From Streptomyces sp. SirexAA-E (GTDB taxonomy: Bacteria > Actinomycetota > Actinomycetes > Streptomycetales > Streptomycetaceae): 64,000 nucleotides of DNA. The translations under genes and the position numbers were made by a program. The notes beneath the pieces are model-generated. The model saw nothing but the letters and a program-made list of their open reading frames with translations, was not told the DNA's origin and did not search any database. The stretch is taken from positions 6,882,001-6,946,000 of the forward strand of contig NC_015953.1 of assembly GCF_000177195.2 (NCBI RefSeq), written 5' to 3'. Position 1 is the first letter of the stretch, and each line of letters begins with the position of its first letter. Below are positions 35,512 through 43,286 of the stretch, piece after piece.

Positions 35512-35575
35512 ATGTGGCAGGAACCGACCATGCCCACGTCGTGACAGCGTTTCGTCAGCGAAGGGGCACGGGGTG

Positions 35576-36472
35576 ATGCACACCCGCAGTGGGCCCGCCG
35601 ACCGGGACCCGGACACCTCTGCCCGGCCGCCCCTCGTCCGCGAGCTCCTTCTGGTCGCGGGACTCTTCCTCGTGTACAAACTCGGCCGGCTGGCCGCGAA
35701 CGGGCACGTCGAGGAAGCATTCCGCAACGCCGGACACGTCTGGGACCTCGAACGCGCCCTGCGCCTGCCGGGCGAGGGGGCCGTACAGAGCCTCCTGCTG
35801 CACAGCCACACGCTGGTCCAGGCGGCCAACACCTACTACGCCACCGTGCACTTCCCGGCCACCCTGCTCTTCCTGGTCTGGCTGTACTGGCGCCGCCCGC
35901 GCCACTACGTGTGGTCCCGCCGTGTCCTGGCCGTCCTCACCGGCGCCGCACTCGCTCTCCACCTGCTCTTCCCGCTCGCGCCGCCGCGGATGCTGCCCGT
36001 CGCGGGCCTCGTCGACACCGGTCGCGTCTACGGGCCTTCGGTGTACGGGGACACCCCCGCCACCGACTCGATGGCGAACCAGTTCGCCGCGATGCCCTCC
36101 CTGCACTTCGGCTGGGCCCTCGCGGTCGCCGTCGGGCTCGTCGTCGCGACCCGCTCCCGGTGGCGCCTGCTGTGGCTGCTGCACCCGCTCGTCACCCTGC
36201 TCGTCATCGTGGGTACGGCCAACCACTACTGGCTCGACGCGATCGTGGTCACCGCGCTGATCTCCGTCGCGTACGCCGGCCTCCGGCTGCCGGGTCACGC
36301 ACCCGCCAGGCGGCACCTGCCCTGGCCGGCCGTGGCGAGGGAAACGGCCGTACCGGCCGGAGCCGGGGCGTACGCGTCCCAGGCCCTGGTGCCCGGAACG
36401 CGCACACCGCCGGGGCGCGCGTTCCCGACGCAGGCCCCCCGCGCCTACGCACGGTCCGGAGCACGCCGATGA
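35576..36472 (+). CDS. PAP2-superfamily membrane phosphatase
   Basis: A 298-residue multi-pass membrane protein of the PAP2_3 branch. The phosphatase motifs are visible: an Arg-bearing segment before PLAPPRMLP, the His of PSLHFGWAL and the His-Asp pair of NHYWLDAI. The family removes or transfers phosphate or phospho-head groups on lipids. The last 40 residues are hydrophilic and Pro/Ala-rich. The ATG at 35576 (or GTG 35573) follows AAGGGG. It is divergent from tetR across the large inverted repeat, and its stop overlaps the start of a DMT transporter by four bases. Confidence 0.88.
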   Translation: MHTRSGPADRDPDTSARPPLVRELLLVAGLFLVYKLGRLAANGHVEEAFRNAGHVWDLERALRLPGEGAVQSLLLHSHTLVQAANTYYATVHFPATLLFLVWLYWRRPRHYVWSRRVLAVLTGAALALHLLFPLAPPRMLPVAGLVDTGRVYGPSVYGDTPATDSMANQFAAMPSLHFGWALAVAVGLVVATRSRWRLLWLLHPLVTLLVIVGTANHYWLDAIVVTALISVAYAGLRLPGHAPARRHLPWPAVARETAVPAGAGAYASQALVPGTRTPPGRAFPTQAPRAYARSGARR

Positions 36473-37422
36473 ACGCCACCCTCACAGCCGTCGCGCTGTC
36501 CCTCGTGTCGGCCGGTGCCTACGCGGCCGCCGCCGTGGCCCAGGCCCGGCTCGCGGGCCGTACCGAGGCCTCCACGGGAGTGCTGCGGCTGCTGGGCCGC
36601 GGTGCCTGGTGGTCGGCGGTGGGCCTGAACGCGGCCGGGGCGCTGCTCCACGTCGCCGCGCTGAAGTACGGGCCACTCACCCTGGTACAGCCACTCGGCG
36701 CGCTCACCCTCGTCGCCGCCGTGCCGCTCGGTGCCCGCGCAGCCGGCCGCAGGGTCAGCCGGACCGAGTGGCGCGGCACCGTGCTCACCCTGCTCGGGCT
36801 GGGTGCCCTGCTGCTGGCCGCGGGCGGCGCCGCCCCGCACGACACGCTCAGCCTCGCCGAGGCCCTTGCCGTGGGCGCCGTGACCATGGCACTCGTCGCC
36901 GTCCTGAGCCGCCCCGGCGCCCGCCCCGGCCTCCGGCACGCGGCGGCGTCCGGCCTCGCCTCCGGAGTCGCCTCGGCGCTCACCCAGACCCTGACCGTCG
37001 CCACGACCGACCGTTCCGGTCCGCTGCTCAGCTGGCGGCTCGTCACCGTGGCCCTGCTGGTCTCCGCCTTCGCCCTGGGCGGTTTGCTGCTCTCCCAGAC
37101 CGCCTACCGGGGCGGCCTGGGCGCGCCACTCGCCGTGGTCACGCTCGCCAACCCGGTCGCCGCCGCCGCGATCGGCGTCGCGCTGCTCGGCGAACACCTG
37201 CAGGGCGGGGCGGCCGGGCTGGTCCCGGCCCTGGTCGGAGCCGCGGCGGCCGTGCGGGGCGTGATCCTGCTCAGCCGCGCGCAGGACCGTACCGCTTCCG
37301 CCGCCGCACCGCGCGCCCCCGAGGAACGTCCGTCGTCCCGGGGCGTCACCGCTCAGGCCGTCGGCGTGACCCGCGCCACCGACACGCTGCCGTTGCGCGC
37401 CGAGCCGGTCCCGGGGCCCTGA
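36469..37422 (+). CDS. DMT (EamA-like) transporter
   Basis: A 317-residue membrane protein of the drug/metabolite transporter superfamily. About nine to ten short hydrophobic helices fill residues 1-275, with the typical end-of-repeat motif KYGPLTLVQPLGALTLVAA (about residues 65-83). The C-terminal 40 residues are hydrophilic. Translation is coupled to the PAP2 phosphatase gene (ATGA overlap), which suggests a joint role in lipid or precursor handling. Substrate and direction of transport cannot be read. Confidence 0.85.
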   Translation: MNATLTAVALSLVSAGAYAAAAVAQARLAGRTEASTGVLRLLGRGAWWSAVGLNAAGALLHVAALKYGPLTLVQPLGALTLVAAVPLGARAAGRRVSRTEWRGTVLTLLGLGALLLAAGGAAPHDTLSLAEALAVGAVTMALVAVLSRPGARPGLRHAAASGLASGVASALTQTLTVATTDRSGPLLSWRLVTVALLVSAFALGGLLLSQTAYRGGLGAPLAVVTLANPVAAAAIGVALLGEHLQGGAAGLVPALVGAAAAVRGVILLSRAQDRTASAAAPRAPEERPSSRGVTAQAVGVTRATDTLPLRAEPVPGP

Positions 37423-37438
37423 GCCCGGTTCAGAGCGG

Positions 37439-37456
37439 CCCGGCGGCCCCGCCGGG
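37439..37456. terminator. Hairpin between convergent DMT and PadR genes
   Basis: CCCGGCGG at 37439-37446 pairs with CCGCCGGG at 37449-37456. Its place between two convergent genes suits bidirectional termination. Confidence 0.5.
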
Positions 37457-37482
37457 TTCCGCCGACGCGGCGGCCGGGGCCG

Positions 37483-38013
37483 TCACCCCTCCAGGTCGTC
37501 GACCGCCCTGGAGAGCCAGCCGGTCCAGAAGGTCTCCAGATCGATCCCTCCGCGCAGCACCAGATGCCGCAGGCGGTCCTCCTCGGAGGTCCGCTCCGGC
37601 GGGAAGTCCCGTTCCTCGATCTCCAGGTACTCCGCCAGCCGCTCCTGGTGCAGGGCGAGATGCCTGCGCAGCTCCACGACCAGGCCGGGTGCCCCGACCA
37701 CCGCCGCCGCCCGCGTCCGCAGCAGCAGCGGATCGCGCACCGGCCGCGGGTCCTCGGCCAGTGACACCCAGGCGGCCAACTCCTCGCGGCCCGCGGGCAG
37801 CACCTCGTACTCCTTCCTCTGCCCACGGGCCGGCTGGGCGGCCGGCAGGACCCGGATGTGCCCTGCCCGCTCCAGCTTTCCCAGCTCGCGGTAGATCTGC
37901 TGATGCGTGGACGGCCAGAAGTAGCCGATCGACCGGTCGAACCTGCGGGTCAGCTCCAGCCCCGACGACGGCTTCTCGAGCAGGGCGGTGAGGATCGCGT
38001 GCGGGAGTGACAT
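37483..38013 (-). CDS. PadR-family regulator
   Basis: A 176-residue PadR-type repressor. The winged helix is at about residues 1-85, with MSLPHAILTALLEKPSSG as the typical start and STHQQIYRELGKLERAG as recognition region. The C-terminal helical domain of the Vir_act_alpha_C type mediates dimerisation. An ATG nine bases earlier (38022) is possible, but family members begin at the one chosen. It lies 32 bases downstream of the FadH-like gene on the same strand and is probably cotranscribed with it. A palindrome upstream of that gene could be its operator. Confidence 0.85.
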   Translation of the reverse strand: MSLPHAILTALLEKPSSGLELTRRFDRSIGYFWPSTHQQIYRELGKLERAGHIRVLPAAQPARGQRKEYEVLPAGREELAAWVSLAEDPRPVRDPLLLRTRAAAVVGAPGLVVELRRHLALHQERLAEYLEIEERDFPPERTSEEDRLRHLVLRGGIDLETFWTGWLSRAVDDLEG

Positions 38014-38045
38014 GGAGTGCATCCTAGGGACGGCCCGGGTGCTGG

Positions 38046-40061
38046 TCACAGCCGTGCGGCGACCTCGGTGCCCTGCCGGATCGCACGCTTGGCGTCCAGT
38101 TCGGCGGCCACGTCGGCGCCGCCGACCAGACGCACCGGCCGTCCGGCGGCGCGCAGTCCTTCGTAGAGCTCGCGGCGCGGTTCCTGGCCCGTGCAGAGAA
38201 TGACCGTGTCGACCGCCAGGGTCCGCCGCTCGCCGTCGACGGTGAGGTGCAGACCCGCGTCGTCGATCAGGTCGTAGGTGGCGCCCGCGATCATCGTCAC
38301 GCCGCGGCGGCGCAACTCCGTCCGGTGGATCCAGCCGGTGGTCCTGCCGAGCCCGGCCCCGACCTTGGTCGTCCTGCGCTGGACCAGGAAGACGGAGCGC
38401 GGCGGCTCGGGGCGCTTCGGCGTGCGCAGCCCGCCCCGGCCCGCGTACGCGGTGTCCACGCCCCACGTCCGGGCGAACACCTCCGGGTCGCGGCTCGCCC
38501 CTTCGCCGCCGTCCGTCAGCCACTCGGCGACGTCGAAGCCGATCCCACCCGCCCCGACGATCGCGACCCGGTCGCCGACCGGCGCACCGTCACGCAGGAC
38601 GTCCGGATAGCTGACGACCGAGGGGTGGCCGACACCGGGGATCGCGGGGGAGCGGGGCTCGACCCCGGTGGCCAGGACGACCTCGTCGTAGCCGGTGAGG
38701 ACCGCCGCCGTGGCCGGGGTGCCGAGCCTGACCTCGACACCCTCCTCGGCCAGCCGCGTACGGAAATAGCGCAGCGTCTCGTCGAACTCCTCCTTGCCGG
38801 GGACACGGCGTGCCACGTTCAGCTGGCCGCCGATCCGGTCGGCCGACTCGAACAGGGTCACCGTGTGCCCGCGCTCGGCGGCCGTGACCGCACACGCCAG
38901 CCCGGCCGGACCCGCGCCCACCACGGCGACGCGCCGGCGCCTACGGGTCGCGGAGAGCACCATCTCGGTCTCGTGGCAGGCGCGCGGGTTCACCAGGCAG
39001 GAGGTGATCTTCAGGTCGAACGCGTGGTCGAGGCAGGCCTGGTTGCAGCCGATGCAGGTGTTGATCGCGTCGGCGCGGCCCGCGGCCGCCTTGGCGACGA
39101 AGTCGGGGTCGGCGAGGAAGGGCCGTGCCATCGAGACCATGTCCGCCCGGCCCGACGCGAGGATCTCCTCGGCCAGTTCCGGTGTGTTGACGCGGTTTCC
39201 GGTCACCAGCGGTACGGACACAGCGCCCCGCACCTTCTCGGTCACCCAGGTGAAGGCGCCGCGCGGCACCGAGGTGGCGATCGTGGGGATGCGGGCCTCG
39301 TGCCAGCCGATGCCGGTGTTGATGAGTGTCGCGCCGGCCGCCTCGATCTCACGGGCCAGAAGCACCACCTCCTCCAGCGTGGAACCGCCGGGCACCAGAT
39401 CGAGCATGGACAGCCGGTAGATCACGATGAAGTCGCTGCCTACGCGCTCGCGGACCCGGCGCACGATCTCGACGGGGAAGCGGACGCGGTTCTCGTAACT
39501 CCCGCCCCAGCGGTCCACACGGTGGTTGGTCGCCGCCACGACGAACTCGTTGACCAGATAGCCCTCGGAGCCCATGATCTCGACTCCGTCGTAGCCGGCG
39601 CACCGGGCCAGCTCAGCGGCCCGCACGAAGCTTTCGACGGTCTCCTCGACCTCGTCGTCGGTGAGGGCATGCGGGGTGAAGGCGCTGATCGGGGCCTTGA
39701 GCGCGCTCGGCGCCACCAGGTCCGGATGGTGCGCGTAACGGCCGAAGTGCAGTATCTGCATCGCGATCCGCCCGCCGGCCGCGTGCACGGCGGCGGTCAC
39801 CTCGGCGTGCTGCGCCGCCTCCGCCTCGGTGGTCATCTTGGCGCCGCCCGGGAAGGCGCAGCCCCGCTCGTCGGGGGCGATGCCGCCGGTGACCATGAGG
39901 CCCACCCCGCCCCGCGCGCGGGCCGCGTAGAAGGCGGCCATCCGCTCGAAGCCACCCTCGACCTCTTCCAGGCCGGTGTGCATCGAACCCATCAGCACCC
40001 GGTTGGGCAGGGTGGTGAAGCCGAGGTCGAGCGGGCTCAGCAGGGTCGGGTAGGGGCTCAT
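38046..40061 (-). CDS. fadH: 2,4-dienoyl-CoA reductase-like flavo-iron-sulfur enzyme
   Basis: A 671-residue enzyme with the FadH plan and length. An N-terminal FMN barrel of the Old Yellow Enzyme type (about 1-340) has catalytic residues around HFGRYAHHPD and MGSEGYLVNEF. Next comes a 4Fe-4S cluster, CIGCNQACLDH plus a later CLVNP, at about 335-360. A C-terminal FAD/NAD(P) domain begins at VAVVGAGPAGLACAV. It passes electrons from NADPH to unsaturated acyl-CoA or a related enone. The ATG at 40061 follows GAGGAGAT; the longer frame to 40280 is not family-like. Confidence 0.9.
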   Translation of the reverse strand: MSPYPTLLSPLDLGFTTLPNRVLMGSMHTGLEEVEGGFERMAAFYAARARGGVGLMVTGGIAPDERGCAFPGGAKMTTEAEAAQHAEVTAAVHAAGGRIAMQILHFGRYAHHPDLVAPSALKAPISAFTPHALTDDEVEETVESFVRAAELARCAGYDGVEIMGSEGYLVNEFVVAATNHRVDRWGGSYENRVRFPVEIVRRVRERVGSDFIVIYRLSMLDLVPGGSTLEEVVLLAREIEAAGATLINTGIGWHEARIPTIATSVPRGAFTWVTEKVRGAVSVPLVTGNRVNTPELAEEILASGRADMVSMARPFLADPDFVAKAAAGRADAINTCIGCNQACLDHAFDLKITSCLVNPRACHETEMVLSATRRRRRVAVVGAGPAGLACAVTAAERGHTVTLFESADRIGGQLNVARRVPGKEEFDETLRYFRTRLAEEGVEVRLGTPATAAVLTGYDEVVLATGVEPRSPAIPGVGHPSVVSYPDVLRDGAPVGDRVAIVGAGGIGFDVAEWLTDGGEGASRDPEVFARTWGVDTAYAGRGGLRTPKRPEPPRSVFLVQRRTTKVGAGLGRTTGWIHRTELRRRGVTMIAGATYDLIDDAGLHLTVDGERRTLAVDTVILCTGQEPRRELYEGLRAAGRPVRLVGGADVAAELDAKRAIRQGTEVAARL

Positions 40062-40119
40062 CCGGATCTCCTCGCGCACGGTGTCGTCGTGCCAGTTGTA
40101 GAACAGCCGCCCTCGTTTA

Positions 40120-40133
40120 TGCAACAAGTTGCA
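40120..40133. promoter_or_regulatory. Palindrome upstream of fadH
   Basis: TGCAACAAGTTGCA is a 14-bp dyad (TGCAAC, two bases, GTTGCA) 59 bases before the fadH start, in a locally AT-richer stretch. It may be the operator for the PadR encoded downstream of fadH. Confidence 0.45.
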
Positions 40134-40330
40134 CAATGACCTTCGTCGCACCCGACGCCCCCTGACGCACCGCCCGACGCATCCCCGGCGCGGTCGCCCG
40201 ACCCGGTCCGGGCCCGCTCCCGCACGGCCGGTCCACGAATGGCCCAACACCACCGCACCCCGCCACCCGGGTGAGCACACAGTGGGTCCGTACGGAATCG
40301 TCCGCTCGTTCCCGTCGACGGGAGACAGCC

Positions 40331-40864
40331 ATGACCACCTTCAACCGACGCGATCTCGGTCTCCTCGTGCTCCGGGTGGGAACCGGGGCGGTCCTCACCG
40401 CCCACGGCACCCAGAAGCTGGCCGGCTGGTTCGGGGGCGGCGGCATCAAGGGGACCACCGCCGCCATGGAGGCCATGGGCTTCCACCCGCCCAAGCACAG
40501 CGCCCTGGCCGCCGGGCTCGGCGAGACGGGCGGCGGCGTCCTGCTCGCCCTCGGACTGGCCACCCCGGCGGCCGGAGCCGCGGCCGCCGGCACGATGGCG
40601 GGTGCCGTCGCCGTGCACGTGCCGGCGGGCTTCTTCGCCATGGGAGGCGGCTACGAGTACCCGGCCTTCCTCGGCTTCGCCGCTGCCGCGATCGGTCTGA
40701 CCGGGCCCGGGGAGTACTCCCTCGACCACGTCACCTGCCACGTCCTGGACCGGCCGTGGGTGGTCGCCCTGGCCTTCGCGGGCAGCGCCCTGGCAGCCGC
40801 GACGGTCGTCGGCCGCCGCGCGAAAGGGCAGGCGGAGAGCGCGGACGGCGCGGAGGCGGAGTAG
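40331..40864 (+). CDS. DoxX-family membrane protein
   Basis: A 177-residue protein with four hydrophobic segments and the DoxX signature LRVGTGAVLTAHGTQKLAGW at about residues 14-33, then GLGETGGGVLLALGLA. DoxX proteins are small membrane partners of redox enzymes or thiol-stress systems; their biochemical role is often unclear. The ATG at 40331 follows GGGAGA. Its TAG stop lies inside the first unit of a 16-bp tandem repeat. It is divergent from fadH and shares a 269-base region with it. Confidence 0.87.
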   Translation: MTTFNRRDLGLLVLRVGTGAVLTAHGTQKLAGWFGGGGIKGTTAAMEAMGFHPPKHSALAAGLGETGGGVLLALGLATPAAGAAAAGTMAGAVAVHVPAGFFAMGGGYEYPAFLGFAAAAIGLTGPGEYSLDHVTCHVLDRPWVVALAFAGSALAAATVVGRRAKGQAESADGAEAE

Positions 40865-40906
40865 GCCCTCCTCGGAGTAGGCCCTCCTCGGAGTAGGCCC
40901 TCCTCG
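40859..40906 (+). repeat. Three tandem copies of a 16-bp unit at the DoxX stop
   Basis: GAGTAGGCCCTCCTCG occurs three times without a break (40859, 40875, 40891). The first copy carries the DoxX stop codon. GAGGAGG just after (about 40915-40921) can pair with CCTCCTC of the last copy, giving a terminator-like hairpin. Confidence 0.8.
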
Positions 40907-41017
40907 TCCGGGCGGAGGAGGAGCGCCTCCTCGTACGGGCCCTGACCCGGGGCCACCCGGAGGCCACCCCCGCAGAGCGCGCGCATTGATCGCCGCTTCA
41001 GGGGCAACCGGGCCTTC

Positions 41018-41860
41018 ATGAATATGAATGCGTTGTCGGCGAACGGTCAGGCCCAGGCGAGACGAGCGGCGAACAGCAGGGCCGTGGACATGGGAGCCCG
41101 AGCGGGTTTCGTCGCCCGGGGGGTGATCTACCTCCTGGTCGGCCTGCTGGCGGCCCGGATCGCCTTCGCCGGGGGATCGGGGAAGCAGGCGGACCGCGGA
41201 GGCGCCATCGCGGAGATAGCCGAGCAGCCGTTCGGGAAGGTCCTGCTGTGGGCGCTCGGCATCGCCCTCGTCGGCATGGCCCTGTGGCGGCTGTCCGAGG
41301 CGCTGTTCGGGCAGGCCGGTCCGGACGGACGGGACGCGAGCAAGCGGGCCGTCGCCGCCGGGCGCTTCGTCTTCTACGGCTTCGTCGCGTACTCCGTCCT
41401 GTCCTACGCCGTCGGTGTCCAGGGCAGCGGCAGCGGATCGAGCGACCGTCGGACGGCCGACGTCACCGCGAAGGCCCTCGGCTGGACCGGCGGGCAGTGG
41501 ATCGTCGGCATCGCCGGAGTCGTCGTGGTCGGCGCCGGTCTGTGGATCGCCTTCCGGGCCATCGCACGCAAGTACCACAAGCACCTGAAGACGGCCGAGA
41601 TGACGAGGCGGACCCGTCAGGCCGTGGACGTCGTCGGAGTTTTCGGTGGCGCCGTCCGAGGCGGGGTCTTCGCCACGGCGGGCGGCTTCGCCATCGCCGC
41701 CGCCGTCCAGCACGAACCGGGCAAGGCCAAGGGGATGGACGACACCCTGCGCTCGTTCACCCAGACGCCGGTGGGCCCGTGGCTGCTGGTACTGGTCGCC
41801 GTGGGGCTGGCGGCCTTCGGCCTCTTCTCCTGGGCCAACGCCCGCTACCGCAAGGTCTGA
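41018..41860 (+). CDS. DUF1206 membrane protein
   Basis: A 280-residue membrane protein made of three tandem two-helix units, the DUF1206 plan. Each unit starts with an Arg-Gly turn: GFVARGVIYLLVG (about 30), GRFVFYGFVAYSVL (about 115) and GGAVRGGVFATAGG (about 205). Molecular function is not known. In other actinobacteria it is a conserved inner-membrane protein. The ATG at 41018 (or 41024) has no strong ribosome site. It converges on the photolyase gene. Confidence 0.85.
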   Translation: MNMNALSANGQAQARRAANSRAVDMGARAGFVARGVIYLLVGLLAARIAFAGGSGKQADRGGAIAEIAEQPFGKVLLWALGIALVGMALWRLSEALFGQAGPDGRDASKRAVAAGRFVFYGFVAYSVLSYAVGVQGSGSGSSDRRTADVTAKALGWTGGQWIVGIAGVVVVGAGLWIAFRAIARKYHKHLKTAEMTRRTRQAVDVVGVFGGAVRGGVFATAGGFAIAAAVQHEPGKAKGMDDTLRSFTQTPVGPWLLVLVAVGLAAFGLFSWANARYRKV

Positions 41861-41906
41861 ACCGCCGTCCGCCTACCCGGTCCCGCCCGCACCCGCGCCC
41901 GGCCGC

Positions 41907-43286
41907 TCATTCCAGGCCGCGCGCGTCCTTGAAGCGGGCCAGCCCCTCGGACAGGTCGAGCAGGGGCTCCGGATAGTCCAGTGCGGCCCGCTCCCGCCCC
42001 GTGAGCCTCCACGGCTCGTGGACGGCGGGAGCGCCGAGCTTCTCCAGCTCCGGCACCCAACGGCGTACGTAGGCGCCGTCCGTGTCGTACCGCTTCGCCT
42101 GCACCACCGGATTCAGCACCCGGTTCGGCCGGCTGTCGGTGCCGGTCCCCGCCATCCACTGCCAGTTGAGCTGATTGTTGGCGATGTCCCCGTCCACCAG
42201 CAGCTCCAGGAAGTGGCGGGCGCCGATACGCCAGTCCACGTACAGCGTCTTGACGAGGAAGGACGCGGTCAGCAGCCGTCCGCGGTTGTGCATCCATCCC
42301 TCGTGGCGCAGCTGGCGCATGGCGGCGTCGACCAGCGGATAGCCGGTGCGGCCCTCCTTCCATGCCTCGATGTCGCCCGCCGCCGTACGTTCCGTACGCC
42401 ACCGGTCGTCCCGTGTGCGGTAGTCGGCGTGGGACGCGGCCGGGCGGGCGGCCAGGACCTGGTGGTGGAAGTCCCGCCAGCACAGCTGCCGCACGAACGC
42501 CTCGGCGCCGGCGCCGCCCGCCGAACGCGCCCGGTGGATCAGTTCGGTGGGGGACAGCGTGCCGAAGTGCAGGTGCGGGGAGAGCCGGGACGTCGCGTCA
42601 CCGGCCAGGTCGTCGTGGCGGTCCTCGTAACGCCCCAGGCCCTGGCGGCGCCAGGCGGTCATACGCCGGCGGCCCTCCCGCTCGCCGCCCTCGGCCACCC
42701 CGCGCGACACCCCGCTCACCCGCGACCGCTCGGGCACCGGCTCGGACGCCGGGCCGTCCGGCATCCGCACGGCCCGTGGCGCACCGAACGGCGTCCGCAG
42801 CCCCACCTGCGACCAACTGCGGAAGTACGGGGTGAACACCGCGAAGTGGTCCTTGCCCGACCCGGAGGGGACCACCGCCCCCGGAGCGACCGCGGTGACC
42901 ACCGCGTCGTGGACGCGCAGCCGGCAGCCCGCGGACGCGAGGGCCTCGCGCAGACGTTCCTCGCGGCGCTGCGCGTGTCCGCTGACGTCCGCGGCCAGGT
43001 GCACCTCGCCCGCGCCCGTCTCCGTGACGACCCGGCGGACCTCGTCGACGATCTCACCCGAACGGATGACAAGGCGGCCGCCCCGGTCACGGAGACCGGC
43101 GTCCAGGTCGCGGAGACAGTCGGCGAGGAACGCCTCCCGGTTCGGGGCACAGAACCCGGCCCGCGCCACGGCGTCGTCCCGTACGAACAGCGGTACCACC
43201 TCGTCGGCGGAGGCCAGAGCCGCGTGCAGCGGCGGATGGTCGTGCAGCCTCAGATCGGAGGTGAACAGGACCACCGCCACACTCAT
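41907..43286 (-). CDS. phr: Deoxyribodipyrimidine photolyase
   Basis: A 459-residue class I CPD photolyase or close cryptochrome relative. The N-terminal antenna domain begins VLFTSDLRLHDHPPL. The FAD-binding helical domain carries SRLSPHLHFGTLSP, MRQLRHEGWMHNRGR and NNQLNWQWMAGTGTDS, which are diagnostic. It uses light and FADH to split pyrimidine dimers in DNA. The ATG at 43286 overlaps the upstream SDR-type gene by four bases, so the two are cotranslated. That pairing is also seen in other actinobacteria as a light/stress unit, by recollection. Confidence 0.93.
   Translation of the reverse strand: MSVAVVLFTSDLRLHDHPPLHAALASADEVVPLFVRDDAVARAGFCAPNREAFLADCLRDLDAGLRDRGGRLVIRSGEIVDEVRRVVTETGAGEVHLAADVSGHAQRREERLREALASAGCRLRVHDAVVTAVAPGAVVPSGSGKDHFAVFTPYFRSWSQVGLRTPFGAPRAVRMPDGPASEPVPERSRVSGVSRGVAEGGEREGRRRMTAWRRQGLGRYEDRHDDLAGDATSRLSPHLHFGTLSPTELIHRARSAGGAGAEAFVRQLCWRDFHHQVLAARPAASHADYRTRDDRWRTERTAAGDIEAWKEGRTGYPLVDAAMRQLRHEGWMHNRGRLLTASFLVKTLYVDWRIGARHFLELLVDGDIANNQLNWQWMAGTGTDSRPNRVLNPVVQAKRYDTDGAYVRRWVPELEKLGAPAVHEPWRLTGRERAALDYPEPLLDLSEGLARFKDARGLE

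Noticed and set aside
38247..40139. Plus-strand open frame opposite fadH
   Set aside because: No domains and non-typical codon pattern; fadH has all its motifs.
40859..40906. Three evenly spaced repeats considered as a mini CRISPR array
   Set aside because: The 16-bp units are directly adjacent without spacers and lie at a stop codon; no cas genes are present.
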